A stretch of 10,653 nt of DNA from an uncultured Eubacteriales bacterium (GCA_902496595.1 CABVBV010000068.1:1-10653); one strand, 5' to 3'; positions 1 to 5,481 are shown, numbered from the stretch's first letter. The notes: generated from the letters alone by a model not told the origin. A program made the numbers and translations.

Positions 1-76
1 TGGTGACCCAGCGGGGATTCGAACCCCGGACACCCTGCTTAAAAGGCAGGTGCTCTGCCTGCTGAGCTACTGGGTC
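1..76 (-). tRNA. tRNA-Lys (anticodon TTT)
   Basis: Read on the minus strand, the sequence starts GACCCAG, pairs with CTGGGTC at the 3' end and closes with an encoded ACCA. The anticodon arm is CCTGC-CTTTTAA-GCAGG, which puts TTT at the anticodon, so it reads lysine codons AAA and AAG. The T arm has the usual GTTCGAATC. It is the last tRNA visible in a minus-strand series of four. The window edge cuts immediately after the CCA, so more tRNAs may follow. Confidence 0.97.
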
Positions 77-111
77 ATATTGAAATCAATGTACCTTGTT
101 CCCCTCGTAAT

Positions 112-138
112 TCGTTCAAAACCTGTAGTTTTGAACGA
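112..138. repeat. Perfect hairpin in the Lys-Gln tRNA spacer
   Basis: TCGTTCAAAAC (112-122) is the exact reverse complement of GTTTTGAACGA (128-138), with a 5-base loop. The 11-bp stem lies between tRNA-Gln and tRNA-Lys. Neither side has a clear T-run, so it is a poor rho-independent terminator. It may be a processing or attenuation structure in the tRNA precursor. Confidence 0.6.
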
Positions 139-162
139 GAAGGAGCGACTGCCGGAGGTGGA

Positions 163-192
163 GATTTTCGCCTCCCGACACAGGCGAAAATC
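163..192. repeat. Second perfect hairpin in the Lys-Gln tRNA spacer
   Basis: GATTTTCGCCT (163-173) pairs perfectly with AGGCGAAAATC (182-192) across an 8-base loop. The flanks CTGCC (149-153) and GGCAG (203-207) could extend it as an outer stem. It lacks a T-run. With the hairpin at 112-138 it makes an unusually structured tRNA spacer of about 140 bases. Confidence 0.6.
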
Positions 193-216
193 GGAACCGG
201 AAGGCAGGTAGCGACG

Positions 217-290
217 TGGCTGGGATGGCAGGACTCGAACCTACAATATCAGAGTCAAAGTCTGGTGTGTTACCGTTACACTACATCCCA
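217..290 (-). tRNA. tRNA-Gln (anticodon TTG)
   Basis: On the minus strand the acceptor stem TGGGATG/CATCCCA pairs perfectly and is followed by discriminator G and an encoded CCA. The anticodon loop CTTTGAC gives TTG, reading CAA and CAG. The U1:A72 first pair is the typical feature of glutamine tRNAs. The anticodon stem has one C27:A43 mismatch at its outer end. It is third in the visible minus-strand tRNA series. Confidence 0.95.
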
Positions 291-304
291 CCGTGCTGTG
301 CAGA

Positions 305-336
305 GGGGCCTGTTGCATAGAAACGCAACAGGCCCC
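305..336. repeat. 12-bp hairpin between tRNA-His and tRNA-Gln
   Basis: GGGGCCTGTTGC (305-316) pairs perfectly with GCAACAGGCCCC (325-336) over an 8-base loop. The stem is strong enough to be a terminator or pausing element, but neither flank is a uridine tract (CGCTCTTTC on the plus strand, TCTGCACAG on the minus strand). In a minus-strand transcript it sits between the mature ends of two tRNAs, so a processing signal or partial attenuator is possible. Confidence 0.55.
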
Positions 337-345
337 CGCTCTTTC

Positions 346-423
346 TGGGGTGGGAGATGGGGCTCGAACCCACGACACCCGGAACCACAATCCGGTGCTC
401 ATACCAACTGAGCTACACCCACC
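346..423 (-). tRNA. tRNA-His (anticodon GTG)
   Basis: The minus strand begins GGTGGGTG and the anticodon arm is CCGGA-TTGTGGT-TCCGG, giving anticodon GTG. An extra G at position -1 (423) opposite C73 (349) is the identity feature of histidine tRNAs. The encoded CCA is at 346-348. The T arm GTGGG-TTCGAGC-CCCAT is normal. One acceptor pair, position 6 with 67, is U opposite U instead of a Watson-Crick pair. Confidence 0.95.
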
Positions 424-442
424 ATCACTCGGAGCCTTGCCC

Positions 443-519
443 TGGCACGCCAGGAGGGACTCGAACCCCCGGCCTACTGCTTAGAAGGCAGTTGCTCTAT
501 CCTGCTGAGCTACTGGCGC
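443..519 (-). tRNA. tRNA-Arg (anticodon TCT)
   Basis: The minus strand starts GCGCCAG and ends CTGGCGT-G-CCA, with a G:U first pair. The anticodon arm ACTGC-CTTCTAA-GCAGT places TCT at the anticodon, so it decodes AGA and AGG. These codons are abundant in the neighbouring genes. It is the first tRNA after the promoter at 582-610. Confidence 0.96.
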
Positions 520-581
520 TTATTTCGCAGGCAACTGGCTCCCGCACCCGGTCATCCCCGGACGCGCCCGCAAGCCTAGTT

Positions 582-610
582 ATATTACCATCACATCGGC
601 CGTTTGTCAA
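582..610 (-). promoter_or_regulatory. Promoter of the tRNA operon
   Basis: On the minus strand TTGACA (610-605) is followed after exactly 17 bases by TAATAT (587-582). This is close to the sigma-70 consensus and suits a highly expressed stable-RNA operon. Transcription would start near 575, about 55 bases before tRNA-Arg. It is divergent from the promoter at 650-678. Confidence 0.8.
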
Positions 611-646
611 GCACCCATAAAGCTCTTTTTGCCCGCTTTTGAAAGG

Positions 647-666
647 TTATTGACATATGTCGATAA
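647..666. promoter_or_regulatory. Operator-like dyad over the -35 box
   Basis: GACATATGTC (652-661) is a perfect 10-bp palindrome. The dyad extends to 20 bases, since TTAT (647-650) matches ATAA (663-666), with one mismatched pair. It overlaps TTGACA, the place where a bound protein blocks RNA polymerase. The obvious candidate ligand is the DUF134 protein encoded next, but this is inferred from position. Confidence 0.6.
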
Positions 667-678
667 TAGTGCTAAACT
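650..678 (+). promoter_or_regulatory. Promoter of the DUF134/ORP-type operon
   Basis: TTGACA (650-655), a 17-base spacer and TAAACT (673-678) form a good sigma-70-type promoter, with a start expected near 685. The ribosome-binding site GAGGTG (709-714) lies six bases before the ATG at 720. The -35 element is embedded in a palindrome, so the promoter is very likely under repressor control. Confidence 0.75.
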
Positions 679-692
679 CATATCAGTAATTC

Positions 693-702
693 GGCATATG
701 TC
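693..702. promoter_or_regulatory. Second operator-like site in the leader
   Basis: GGCATATGTC differs by one base from the palindrome at 652-661. The two centres are 41 bases apart, close to four helical turns, so dimers at both sites would lie on the same DNA face. A shorter related sequence, CATATCAGTAAT, lies between them at 679-690. The site is just downstream of the expected transcription start. Confidence 0.5.
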
Positions 703-719
703 AGAAATGAGGTGCCAAA

Positions 720-1082
720 ATGCCGAGACCCAAGAAGTGCAGAAGAGTCTGCGGACTGCCGAGCTGCAGCGAGTTCGGCCCCTCTGACGGAGTGCAGGAC
801 AGGCCGGGGCCTGTGTTGATGTCCGTTGAGGAATATGAGGCCATCCGGCTCATAGACTACCTGGGCTGCACCCAGGCGGAGTGCAGCGAGTATATGTGCG
901 TCGCCAGAACCACGGCTCAGTTCATCTATAACAGCGCGAGGAAGAAGCTGGCCGAATCTCTTGTGGAAGGCAGACAGCTGAGGATTGAGGGCGGCTCGTA
1001 CAGGCTGTGCGAGGGCGCGTCCGAGCACTGCGGGAGGCACGGCTGCCGGAGGCGGCGCTGCCAGAAAGGAGAAGAACAATGA
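720..1082 (+). CDS. DUF134 (UPF0251) family DNA-binding regulator
   Basis: This 120-residue protein has the family's N-terminal signature MPRPKKCRRVC and a central helix-turn-helix of the sigma-70 region 4 type, roughly residues 38-82 (from EEYEAIRL to ARKKLAESL). It therefore probably binds DNA, most simply the GACATATGTC sites just upstream. It is rich in cysteine: C7, C11 and C16 near the start, C50, C55 and C60 in the helix-turn-helix region, and C97, C104, C109 and C114 in a basic C-terminal tail that also has two histidines. This suggests metal, cluster or redox sensing, which I infer and cannot prove. Members of this family commonly sit beside NifX-like and MinD-like genes, as here. 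The gene overlaps the next one by ATGA (1079-1082), so the two are translationally coupled. The start has a good ribosome-binding site. Family assignment is strong; the regulatory role is inferred. Confidence 0.9.
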   Translation: MPRPKKCRRVCGLPSCSEFGPSDGVQDRPGPVLMSVEEYEAIRLIDYLGCTQAECSEYMCVARTTAQFIYNSARKKLAESLVEGRQLRIEGGSYRLCEGASEHCGRHGCRRRRCQKGEEQ

Positions 1083-1435
1083 AGGTGATAATCCCGGTCG
1101 ACGAGGCCGCGCTCGAGAGCAAAGTATGTCCGTCTTTCGGCAGAGCCCCATATTTTATGCTCTGCGAGGGAGGGCGGACGGAGTTTGTGGAGAATCCCGG
1201 AGCGAGCGCCGAGGGAGGCGCCGGACTCAAGGCCGCCCAAGCGGCGGCGGACAGCGGAGCCGAGGCCCTGATAACCGTCAGATGCGGCGAGAATGCGGCG
1301 CAGGTACTCAAGGCGGCTGGAATGAAGATATTCAAATCAGTCGACGGCACAGCTCTGGAGAACGCGAGGGCGCTGGAAGCCGGAGAATTGGAGCCGCTCA
1401 CCCGCTTCCATGCAGGATTCCAGGGCATATCATGA
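1079..1435 (+). CDS. NifX/NifB-like (dinitrogenase FeMo-cofactor biosynthesis domain) small protein
   Basis: A 118-residue protein of the NifX / NifB C-terminal / ORP fold. It starts MKVIIPVDE, has the family's S-F-G-R-A-P-Y-F segment at residues 19-26, and has a second half (AEALITVRCGENAAQVL, about 61-77) matching the nucleotide-binding-like alpha/beta fold. Such proteins carry or receive metal-sulfur cofactors. It has three cysteines (C17, C29, C69) but no His-rich tail, unlike the second NifX-like protein at 3154-3516, so the two probably have different roles. I use the ATG at 1079 because it follows AAAGGAG (1065-1071) and overlaps the previous stop. An upstream in-frame start would run through the DUF134 gene. 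Its own stop overlaps the next start (ATGA, 1432-1435). No nitrogenase genes are present, so a role in nitrogen fixation is not implied. Confidence 0.88.
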   Translation: MKVIIPVDEAALESKVCPSFGRAPYFMLCEGGRTEFVENPGASAEGGAGLKAAQAAADSGAEALITVRCGENAAQVLKAAGMKIFKSVDGTALENARALEAGELEPLTRFHAGFQGIS

Positions 1436-2265
1436 AAATTGCGGTTTTAAGCGGCAAAGGCGGAGCGGGCAAGACCCTGGTCGCCTGCGGCCTGGCCTGT
1501 GCTGCGGGCTCGGCGACATATGTGGACTGCGATGTGGAGGAGCCGAACGGAAGGCTGTTTTTTAAGCCCGTAGGTACGCAGACAATGCCGGTGTTCAGAA
1601 GAATGCCTGAGTTCGACGCGGATAAATGCAGCGGCTGCCGCAGATGCGTCGAGAGCTGCCGTTTCAATGCCCTGGTGCTTGTGAAAGGGCTGCCGATGGT
1701 GTTTGGGGAAGTGTGTCATTCCTGCGGGGTGTGCGATTATGTCTGCCCCGAGGGTGCGGTGTCTGAAACCCGGCTGGAAGTTGGCTCGGTTGAGTCGGGA
1801 CGGAGCGGGAATGTAAAGGTCGTGACCGGAGAGCTGAAGCTAGGCGAAGCCACCGGAGTCCCGGTCATCTCTGCGGCGCTGGAGGAGGCTGGGAACGAAG
1901 GCACGGTGGTGGTCGACTGCCCGCCCGGAAGCGCCTGCACGGTTATGGAGAGCGCGAGAACGGCGGACTTCTGCGTGTTGGTGACTGAACCGACGGCGTT
2001 CGGACTCCACGACCTGAAACTCGTGCTGGAACTCATGCGCGTGCTGGACAAGCCCTGCGGCGTAGTCGTGAATAAGGCGGGAGCCGGGTACCCGAAGTTG
2101 GAGAGCTTCCTTGAAGAAGAGGGCATCCCGCTGCTGGAGAGCATACCTTACAGCGAAAAGCTGGCCAGAGCTGGCTCGGAAGGCAGGCTGGCATACTTTG
2201 AGGACGAAGATACCGGGGCGGCCTTCGATGAATTGCTGGAACGGATACGGAGGCTGACGAGATGA
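1432..2265 (+). CDS. MinD/Mrp-type P-loop ATPase with inserted 2x[4Fe-4S] ferredoxin domain (first copy)
   Basis: A 277-residue cytoplasmic ATPase. Residues 9-15 (KGGAGKT) are the deviant Walker A motif with signature lysine K9; the DCDVEEPN segment (32-39) and DCPPG (162-166) complete the MinD/ParA active site. Inserted after the first strand-helix units is a bacterial ferredoxin domain with two CxxCxxCxxxC motifs: C66, C69, C72, C76 and C95, C98, C101, C105. C169 follows the switch region, as in relatives. ATPases of this kind occur as adjacent pairs in ORP-type clusters and are thought to load or move metal-sulfur cofactors, related in principle to Mrp/NBP35 cluster carriers. The ATG at 1432 overlaps the previous stop and gives a protein beginning directly with the P-loop strand. 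An ORF extending upstream is out of context. It is the less canonical copy: the post-Walker motif reads EEPN where the partner has DAAN. Confidence 0.95.
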   Translation: MKIAVLSGKGGAGKTLVACGLACAAGSATYVDCDVEEPNGRLFFKPVGTQTMPVFRRMPEFDADKCSGCRRCVESCRFNALVLVKGLPMVFGEVCHSCGVCDYVCPEGAVSETRLEVGSVESGRSGNVKVVTGELKLGEATGVPVISAALEEAGNEGTVVVDCPPGSACTVMESARTADFCVLVTEPTAFGLHDLKLVLELMRVLDKPCGVVVNKAGAGYPKLESFLEEEGIPLLESIPYSEKLARAGSEGRLAYFEDEDTGAAFDELLERIRRLTR

Positions 2266-3137
2266 AAAAGCTGCTCATCCTCAGCGGCAAGGGCGGCACT
2301 GGGAAGACCACTACCGCAGCCGCTTTCGCCCGCTTCGCAGGAGCCCGTGCCGTCGCCGACTGCGACGTGGACGCTGCAAACCTGAGACTGGTGCTTGGGG
2401 AATATCCCGAGAGCTCTGAGAGGGACTTCATGGGCTCAGACAAGGCGAACATTGACGAGGAGCTCTGCCTGGGCTGCGGCAGTTGTAGTCGCCTCTGCCG
2501 TTTCGACGCCATAGAAACGACTGAAAATGGGAAGTATAGAGTAAACGAACTCAAATGCGAGGGCTGCGGGCTGTGTACGGAGTGCTGCCCCTCGGGCGCT
2601 GCGTCAATGTTGCCGGACGTGGCCGGAAAAGTCAGGGTTTCCAACGGCGAAGGGACATTCGCGGACGCGGAGCTGAAAATGGGACGCGGCAACTCTGGAA
2701 AACTCGTTACTGAAGTCAAAAGGGCCCTGTTCGAGAACTGCGGCGATGAGGAGCTGGCAATAATAGATGGCTCGCCCGGAGTCGGCTGCCCGGTTATGGC
2801 CTCAATGAATGGAGTGAGCCTTGCGCTCGTCGTGACCGAGCCTTCGGTATCTGGCCTGGGCGATATGAAGAGGCTGGTTCGCACGGCCTCGATGTCCAGG
2901 GTCAAAACTGCGGTTTGCGTGAACAGGGCGGACGTAAATCCTGAGCTGGCCGCTGAGATCGAGCGCTGGTGCTGGGAGCAGGAACTGCCCTTCCTGGGCT
3001 GCATACCATTCGACAAAAGCGCCCAGGCAGCCGTAAACGAGGGCAGGAGCCTAGCGGACACGGCCTGCCCGGCAAGAGACGTCCTTTATGCGGTGTTCGT
3101 CAAGACAATGGAGCTTTTAAATTTAAATATACGATAA
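2262..3137 (+). CDS. MinD/Mrp-type P-loop ATPase with inserted 2x[4Fe-4S] ferredoxin domain (second copy)
   Basis: A 291-residue paralogue of the preceding gene. It has Walker A KGGTGKT (10-16), DCDVDAAN (33-40) and a DGSPGVGCPVM segment (169-179) with the family's conserved cysteine (C176). Its ferredoxin insert carries C69, C72, C75, C79 and C99, C102, C105, C109, enough for two [4Fe-4S] clusters. The ELKMGRGNSGKLVTEVK stretch (137-153) is typical of this ATPase branch. Start 2262 overlaps the previous stop by ATGA and has GGAGG (2249-2253). Two unlike neighbours of one family, made from one coupled message, suggest a heterodimer; this is inference. The ATPase probably uses nucleotide-driven changes to pass a cluster to, or load a metal into, a NifX-fold partner encoded on either side. 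Confidence 0.95.
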   Translation: MKKLLILSGKGGTGKTTTAAAFARFAGARAVADCDVDAANLRLVLGEYPESSERDFMGSDKANIDEELCLGCGSCSRLCRFDAIETTENGKYRVNELKCEGCGLCTECCPSGAASMLPDVAGKVRVSNGEGTFADAELKMGRGNSGKLVTEVKRALFENCGDEELAIIDGSPGVGCPVMASMNGVSLALVVTEPSVSGLGDMKRLVRTASMSRVKTAVCVNRADVNPELAAEIERWCWEQELPFLGCIPFDKSAQAAVNEGRSLADTACPARDVLYAVFVKTMELLNLNIR

Positions 3138-3153
3138 AAGGAGAAGAATAAAC

Positions 3154-3516
3154 ATGAAAATCGCAGTAGCAGCAATGGGGAATACGGTGTCCGGACACTT
3201 CGGGCACTGCGAGAACTTCAACATCTATGAGGCCGAGAACGGCAAGATCGTCTCGTCCGAGTCGATCCCGAATCCGGGCCACCGTCCCGGCTTCCTTCCA
3301 AACTTCCTGGCCGACAGGGGAGTTGAGGTCATCATCGCCGGCGGCATGGGCGGCGGCGCGGTGGATATCTTCAACGAGCGCGGCGTTGAAGTGGTGGTCG
3401 GAGCCATGGGCGACGCGACGGCGGTGGTCGAAGCGTGGCTCAAAGGCGAGCTCAAGAGCACCGGCTCCATCTGCCACAAGCACGAACACGCCCACGAATG
3501 CGGCAGTCACGAATAA
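3154..3516 (+). CDS. ORP/NifX-like metal-cofactor protein with His/Cys-rich tail
   Basis: A 120-residue protein of the dinitrogenase iron-molybdenum cofactor biosynthesis / orange-protein family. The start MKIAVAAMGNTVSGHFGHC contains the conserved S-G-H-F-G-H-C loop (13-19), and FNIYE and GGMGGGAVDIF (63-73) fit the RNase H-like fold. Family members include Desulfovibrio ORP, which holds a mixed Mo-Cu sulfide cluster. The last 14 residues are a metal-binding-like tail with C107, H108, H110, H112, H114, C116 and H119. Sixteen bases separate it from the ATPase gene, with AAAGGAG (3137-3143) as ribosome-binding site, the only non-overlapping junction in the operon; it may be made in excess. A terminator follows at 3542-3577. 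The metal it binds cannot be read from sequence. Confidence 0.9.
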   Translation: MKIAVAAMGNTVSGHFGHCENFNIYEAENGKIVSSESIPNPGHRPGFLPNFLADRGVEVIIAGGMGGGAVDIFNERGVEVVVGAMGDATAVVEAWLKGELKSTGSICHKHEHAHECGSHE

Positions 3517-3541
3517 TAGCAAGCCCTTCTTTGACAAGCTG

Positions 3542-3577
3542 AGGCGCAGACCGGTTCCTGCCGGCCTGCGCCTTTTG
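3542..3577 (+). terminator. Rho-independent terminator of the ORP-type operon
   Basis: AGGCGCAG (3542-3549) plus CCGG (3551-3554) pair with CCGG (3561-3564) plus CTGCGCCT (3566-3573). The stem is interrupted by one A-C opposition and followed by TTTTGT. It lies 26 bases after the stop of the last ORP-type gene and isolates it from the kinase gene. Confidence 0.85.
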
Positions 3578-3622
3578 TCCCTGTGTGCCAATGTTTTCTT
3601 AATGCCATCTTTATACGGCTTA

Positions 3623-3631
3623 TGCTATATT
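3623..3631 (+). promoter_or_regulatory. Possible extended -10 promoter of the kinase-regulator pair
   Basis: TGC-TATATT (3623-3631) is an extended -10 element in the AT-richer gap between the terminator and the kinase gene. The -35 region (TGCCAT, 3603-3608) is poor, which would suit an activated promoter. Transcription from it would start near 3638, leaving almost no leader before the ATG at 3649, so the true promoter may be slightly different. Confidence 0.35.
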
Positions 3632-3648
3632 AGTAAAGGGTGAGGAAA

Positions 3649-4695
3649 ATGGACGCAGCGGGGCGTTTTTGGAGTAATATGGTTGTGACAGCCTCTGCGC
3701 TGGCCGTTACGGCGCTCATCTGCTTCGGGCTGAACGGCATAGCCAGGAGTTCGGCGGCCAGCTCGTTGATATTCGTGCTTTGCATCCATATCGTGGCCAG
3801 ACTGACGGACGGCTATGGCTGGGGCATAGCGGCAAGCGTCGCGGCGGTGCTGCTCGTAAACTTTATATTCACATACCCGTTCATGGCCTTCAACTTCACC
3901 ATAGCCGGATATCCGCTCACTTTCGTGACCATGCTGACAGTGTCGATAAGCACGAGCGCACTGACGACGAACGTGAAAAAGCAGGAGCGGCTGAGACTCG
4001 AGGGAGAGAAGGCCAGGATGAGAGCCGACCTGCTGCGTTCGGTCTCTCATGACCTGCGCACTCCGCTGACCTCCATAGCGGGTTCAGCCTCCGTGCTCCT
4101 GGAGAACGCGGAACTGCCGGAGGAGAAGCGCAGGGAACTGCTCCTGGGAGTAAAGGACGACTCGGAGTGGCTCATCCGGATGGTGGAGAATCTGCTTTCC
4201 ATCACCAGAGTAGGCGGGGAGAACGCGAGGATAATCAAAAGCCCCGAGGCCGTAGAAGAGGTCGTCGCGGACGCGGTGAGGAAGTTCAAGAAGCTCAGGC
4301 CGAACGTGAAGGTAGATATCCGGATACCCGAGGACGTGCTCTTTGTTCCGATGGACGCCGTACTCATATGCCAGGTACTGACCAACCTGCTGGAAAATGC
4401 CGCCTCGCACGGGAAGACTACGAGCGTTATAACAGTCAAGGTCACTACCTCCGCCGGCAAGGCGAAGTTTGCGGTAGAGGACGACGGAGAGGGTATAGAC
4501 CCGGACACACTGCCCTATATTTTTGAAGACAGGCCGAGAGGCGCGGCTCCGGTGGACTCCAACGGAAGGCACAATATGGGCATAGGACTTACGGTTTGCA
4601 GGACGATAGTGAAGGCCCACGGAGGAGACATGACGGCGGCAAACCTGCCGGACGGCGGCGCAGTTTTCTGGTTCGAGCTGCCGCTGGAAGATTAA
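3649..4695 (+). CDS. Membrane histidine kinase, shortened KdpD-like (DUF4118)
   Basis: A 348-residue sensor kinase. Residues 8-108 hold about four close-packed hydrophobic segments with hardly any external loop, the DUF4118 membrane domain of KdpD. A short helical linker leads to the dimerisation domain, with the phospho-accepting histidine H134 in VSHDLRTPLTSIAGS, then an ATPase domain with N box TNLLENAASHG (N250), G1 DDGEGID (278-284) and G2 GIGLTVC (311-317). E. coli KdpD is about 900 residues; the N-terminal KdpD/USP sensor part is entirely missing, so the signal must be read in the membrane or by another protein. I chose ATG 3649 because AAAGGG (3635-3640) lies eight bases upstream; an in-frame GTG at 3640 would add three residues. 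The response regulator follows 20 bases later. Its target is unknown, as no kdpFABC is present. Confidence 0.92.
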   Translation: MDAAGRFWSNMVVTASALAVTALICFGLNGIARSSAASSLIFVLCIHIVARLTDGYGWGIAASVAAVLLVNFIFTYPFMAFNFTIAGYPLTFVTMLTVSISTSALTTNVKKQERLRLEGEKARMRADLLRSVSHDLRTPLTSIAGSASVLLENAELPEEKRRELLLGVKDDSEWLIRMVENLLSITRVGGENARIIKSPEAVEEVVADAVRKFKKLRPNVKVDIRIPEDVLFVPMDAVLICQVLTNLLENAASHGKTTSVITVKVTTSAGKAKFAVEDDGEGIDPDTLPYIFEDRPRGAAPVDSNGRHNMGIGLTVCRTIVKAHGGDMTAANLPDGGAVFWFELPLED

Positions 4696-4715
4696 AATGG
4701 AAGGGGGCCGGGCAA

Positions 4716-5423
4716 ATGCCGGCGAAGGACAAGATACTGATAGTCGAAGACGAAAAGGGTATCCTGAGCTTTATGACGACGGTGCTCAGCTCAAACGGTT
4801 ACGATGTGATATCCGCGAACAGCGGAGCGAAGGCGATCACCATGGTCACGTCGCACTGCCCGGATCTCGTGATACTGGATCTGGGCCTGCCGGACATGGA
4901 CGGGGTGGAGGTGCTGCGCTTCATCAGGGAGTGGACGCACCTGCCCATCATCGTAGTGTCCGCAAGGACGCACGAGCGGGACAAGGTCGAAGCTCTGGAT
5001 TTGGGCGCGGACGACTATGTGACCAAGCCCTTCGGTACCTCGGAGCTGCTGGCCAGGATACGCACGGCGCTCCGTCACACAAGAACGGCAGCCACCTCGA
5101 GCAGCCTCGCCACCAGCGGAAAATTCAGGGCAGGCGGCCTCGAAATAGATTACGATAAACGCCGTGTCTTTGTGGATGGCGAGAGCGTTCACCTGACCCA
5201 GAACGAGTACCGGATAGTTTCAATGCTCGGCCTCTATTCCGGCCGCGTCCTGACCTACGACTATATGCTCCGCGAGCTCTGGGGCCTGAGTACCAAGGAA
5301 AACCGCCAGATTCTCCGCGTCAATATGGCCAATATCCGCCGCAAACTGGAGAAAAATCCTGCCGAGCCCCAGTATATCTTTACCGAGATCGGGGTCGGCT
5401 ACTGGATGCGCGAGGCGGATTGA
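4716..5423 (+). CDS. KdpE-like (OmpR/PhoB family) response regulator
   Basis: A 235-residue two-domain regulator. The receiver domain (about 5-117) has the acidic pair E11-D12, the phosphorylation site D55 in VILDLGLPD, S82 and K104 in YVTKPF. The C-terminal winged-helix DNA-binding domain (about 135-232) contains LTQNEYRIVSMLG and the recognition-helix region NMANIRRKLE, ending in the family-typical EIGVGYW. Length and motifs match KdpE. The ATG at 4716 has a purine-rich GGGGG ribosome-binding site (4703-4707); the open frame further upstream overlaps the kinase gene and lacks family similarity. It is co-transcribed with the kinase and closed by the hairpin at 5442-5477. Without adjacent transport genes its regulon cannot be assigned; the flanking metal-cofactor operons are possible targets but nothing in sequence proves this. 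Confidence 0.95.
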   Translation: MPAKDKILIVEDEKGILSFMTTVLSSNGYDVISANSGAKAITMVTSHCPDLVILDLGLPDMDGVEVLRFIREWTHLPIIVVSARTHERDKVEALDLGADDYVTKPFGTSELLARIRTALRHTRTAATSSSLATSGKFRAGGLEIDYDKRRVFVDGESVHLTQNEYRIVSMLGLYSGRVLTYDYMLRELWGLSTKENRQILRVNMANIRRKLEKNPAEPQYIFTEIGVGYWMREAD

Positions 5424-5441
5424 ATCAGATATTATGTAAAC

Positions 5442-5477
5442 ATTATTAGGCGCAGCCGTCCGGCTGCGCCTAATAAT
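5442..5477. terminator. Bidirectional terminator between convergent operons
   Basis: ATTATTAGGCGCAGCC (5442-5457) and GGCTGCGCCTAATAAT (5462-5477) form a perfect 16-bp stem with a four-base loop. The A/T-rich stem base gives U-rich ends in both directions. It begins 18 bases after the regulator stop on the plus strand and four bases after the CobA-HemD stop on the minus strand, so it probably ends both transcripts. Confidence 0.88.
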
Positions 5478-5481
5478 TATG

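Noticed and set aside
112..192. CRISPR-like repeats
   Set aside because: The two hairpins differ in sequence, there is no repeated unit with spacers, and no cas genes are present.
293..620. Plus-strand open frames over the tRNA cluster
   Set aside because: They translate tRNA genes in antisense (phrases such as DSNPRP and GLEPTT are the usual result) and have no ribosome-binding site.
985..1431. N-terminal extension of the first ferredoxin-ATPase
   Set aside because: The in-frame upstream stretch overlaps two real genes in other frames and is arginine/glycine-rich without family similarity. The ATG at 1432 is coupled to the previous stop.
1515..1524. GACATATGTG inside the first ATPase gene as a third operator
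   Set aside because: It encodes the conserved strand before DCDVEEPN, so the match is probably a coincidence of codon choice.
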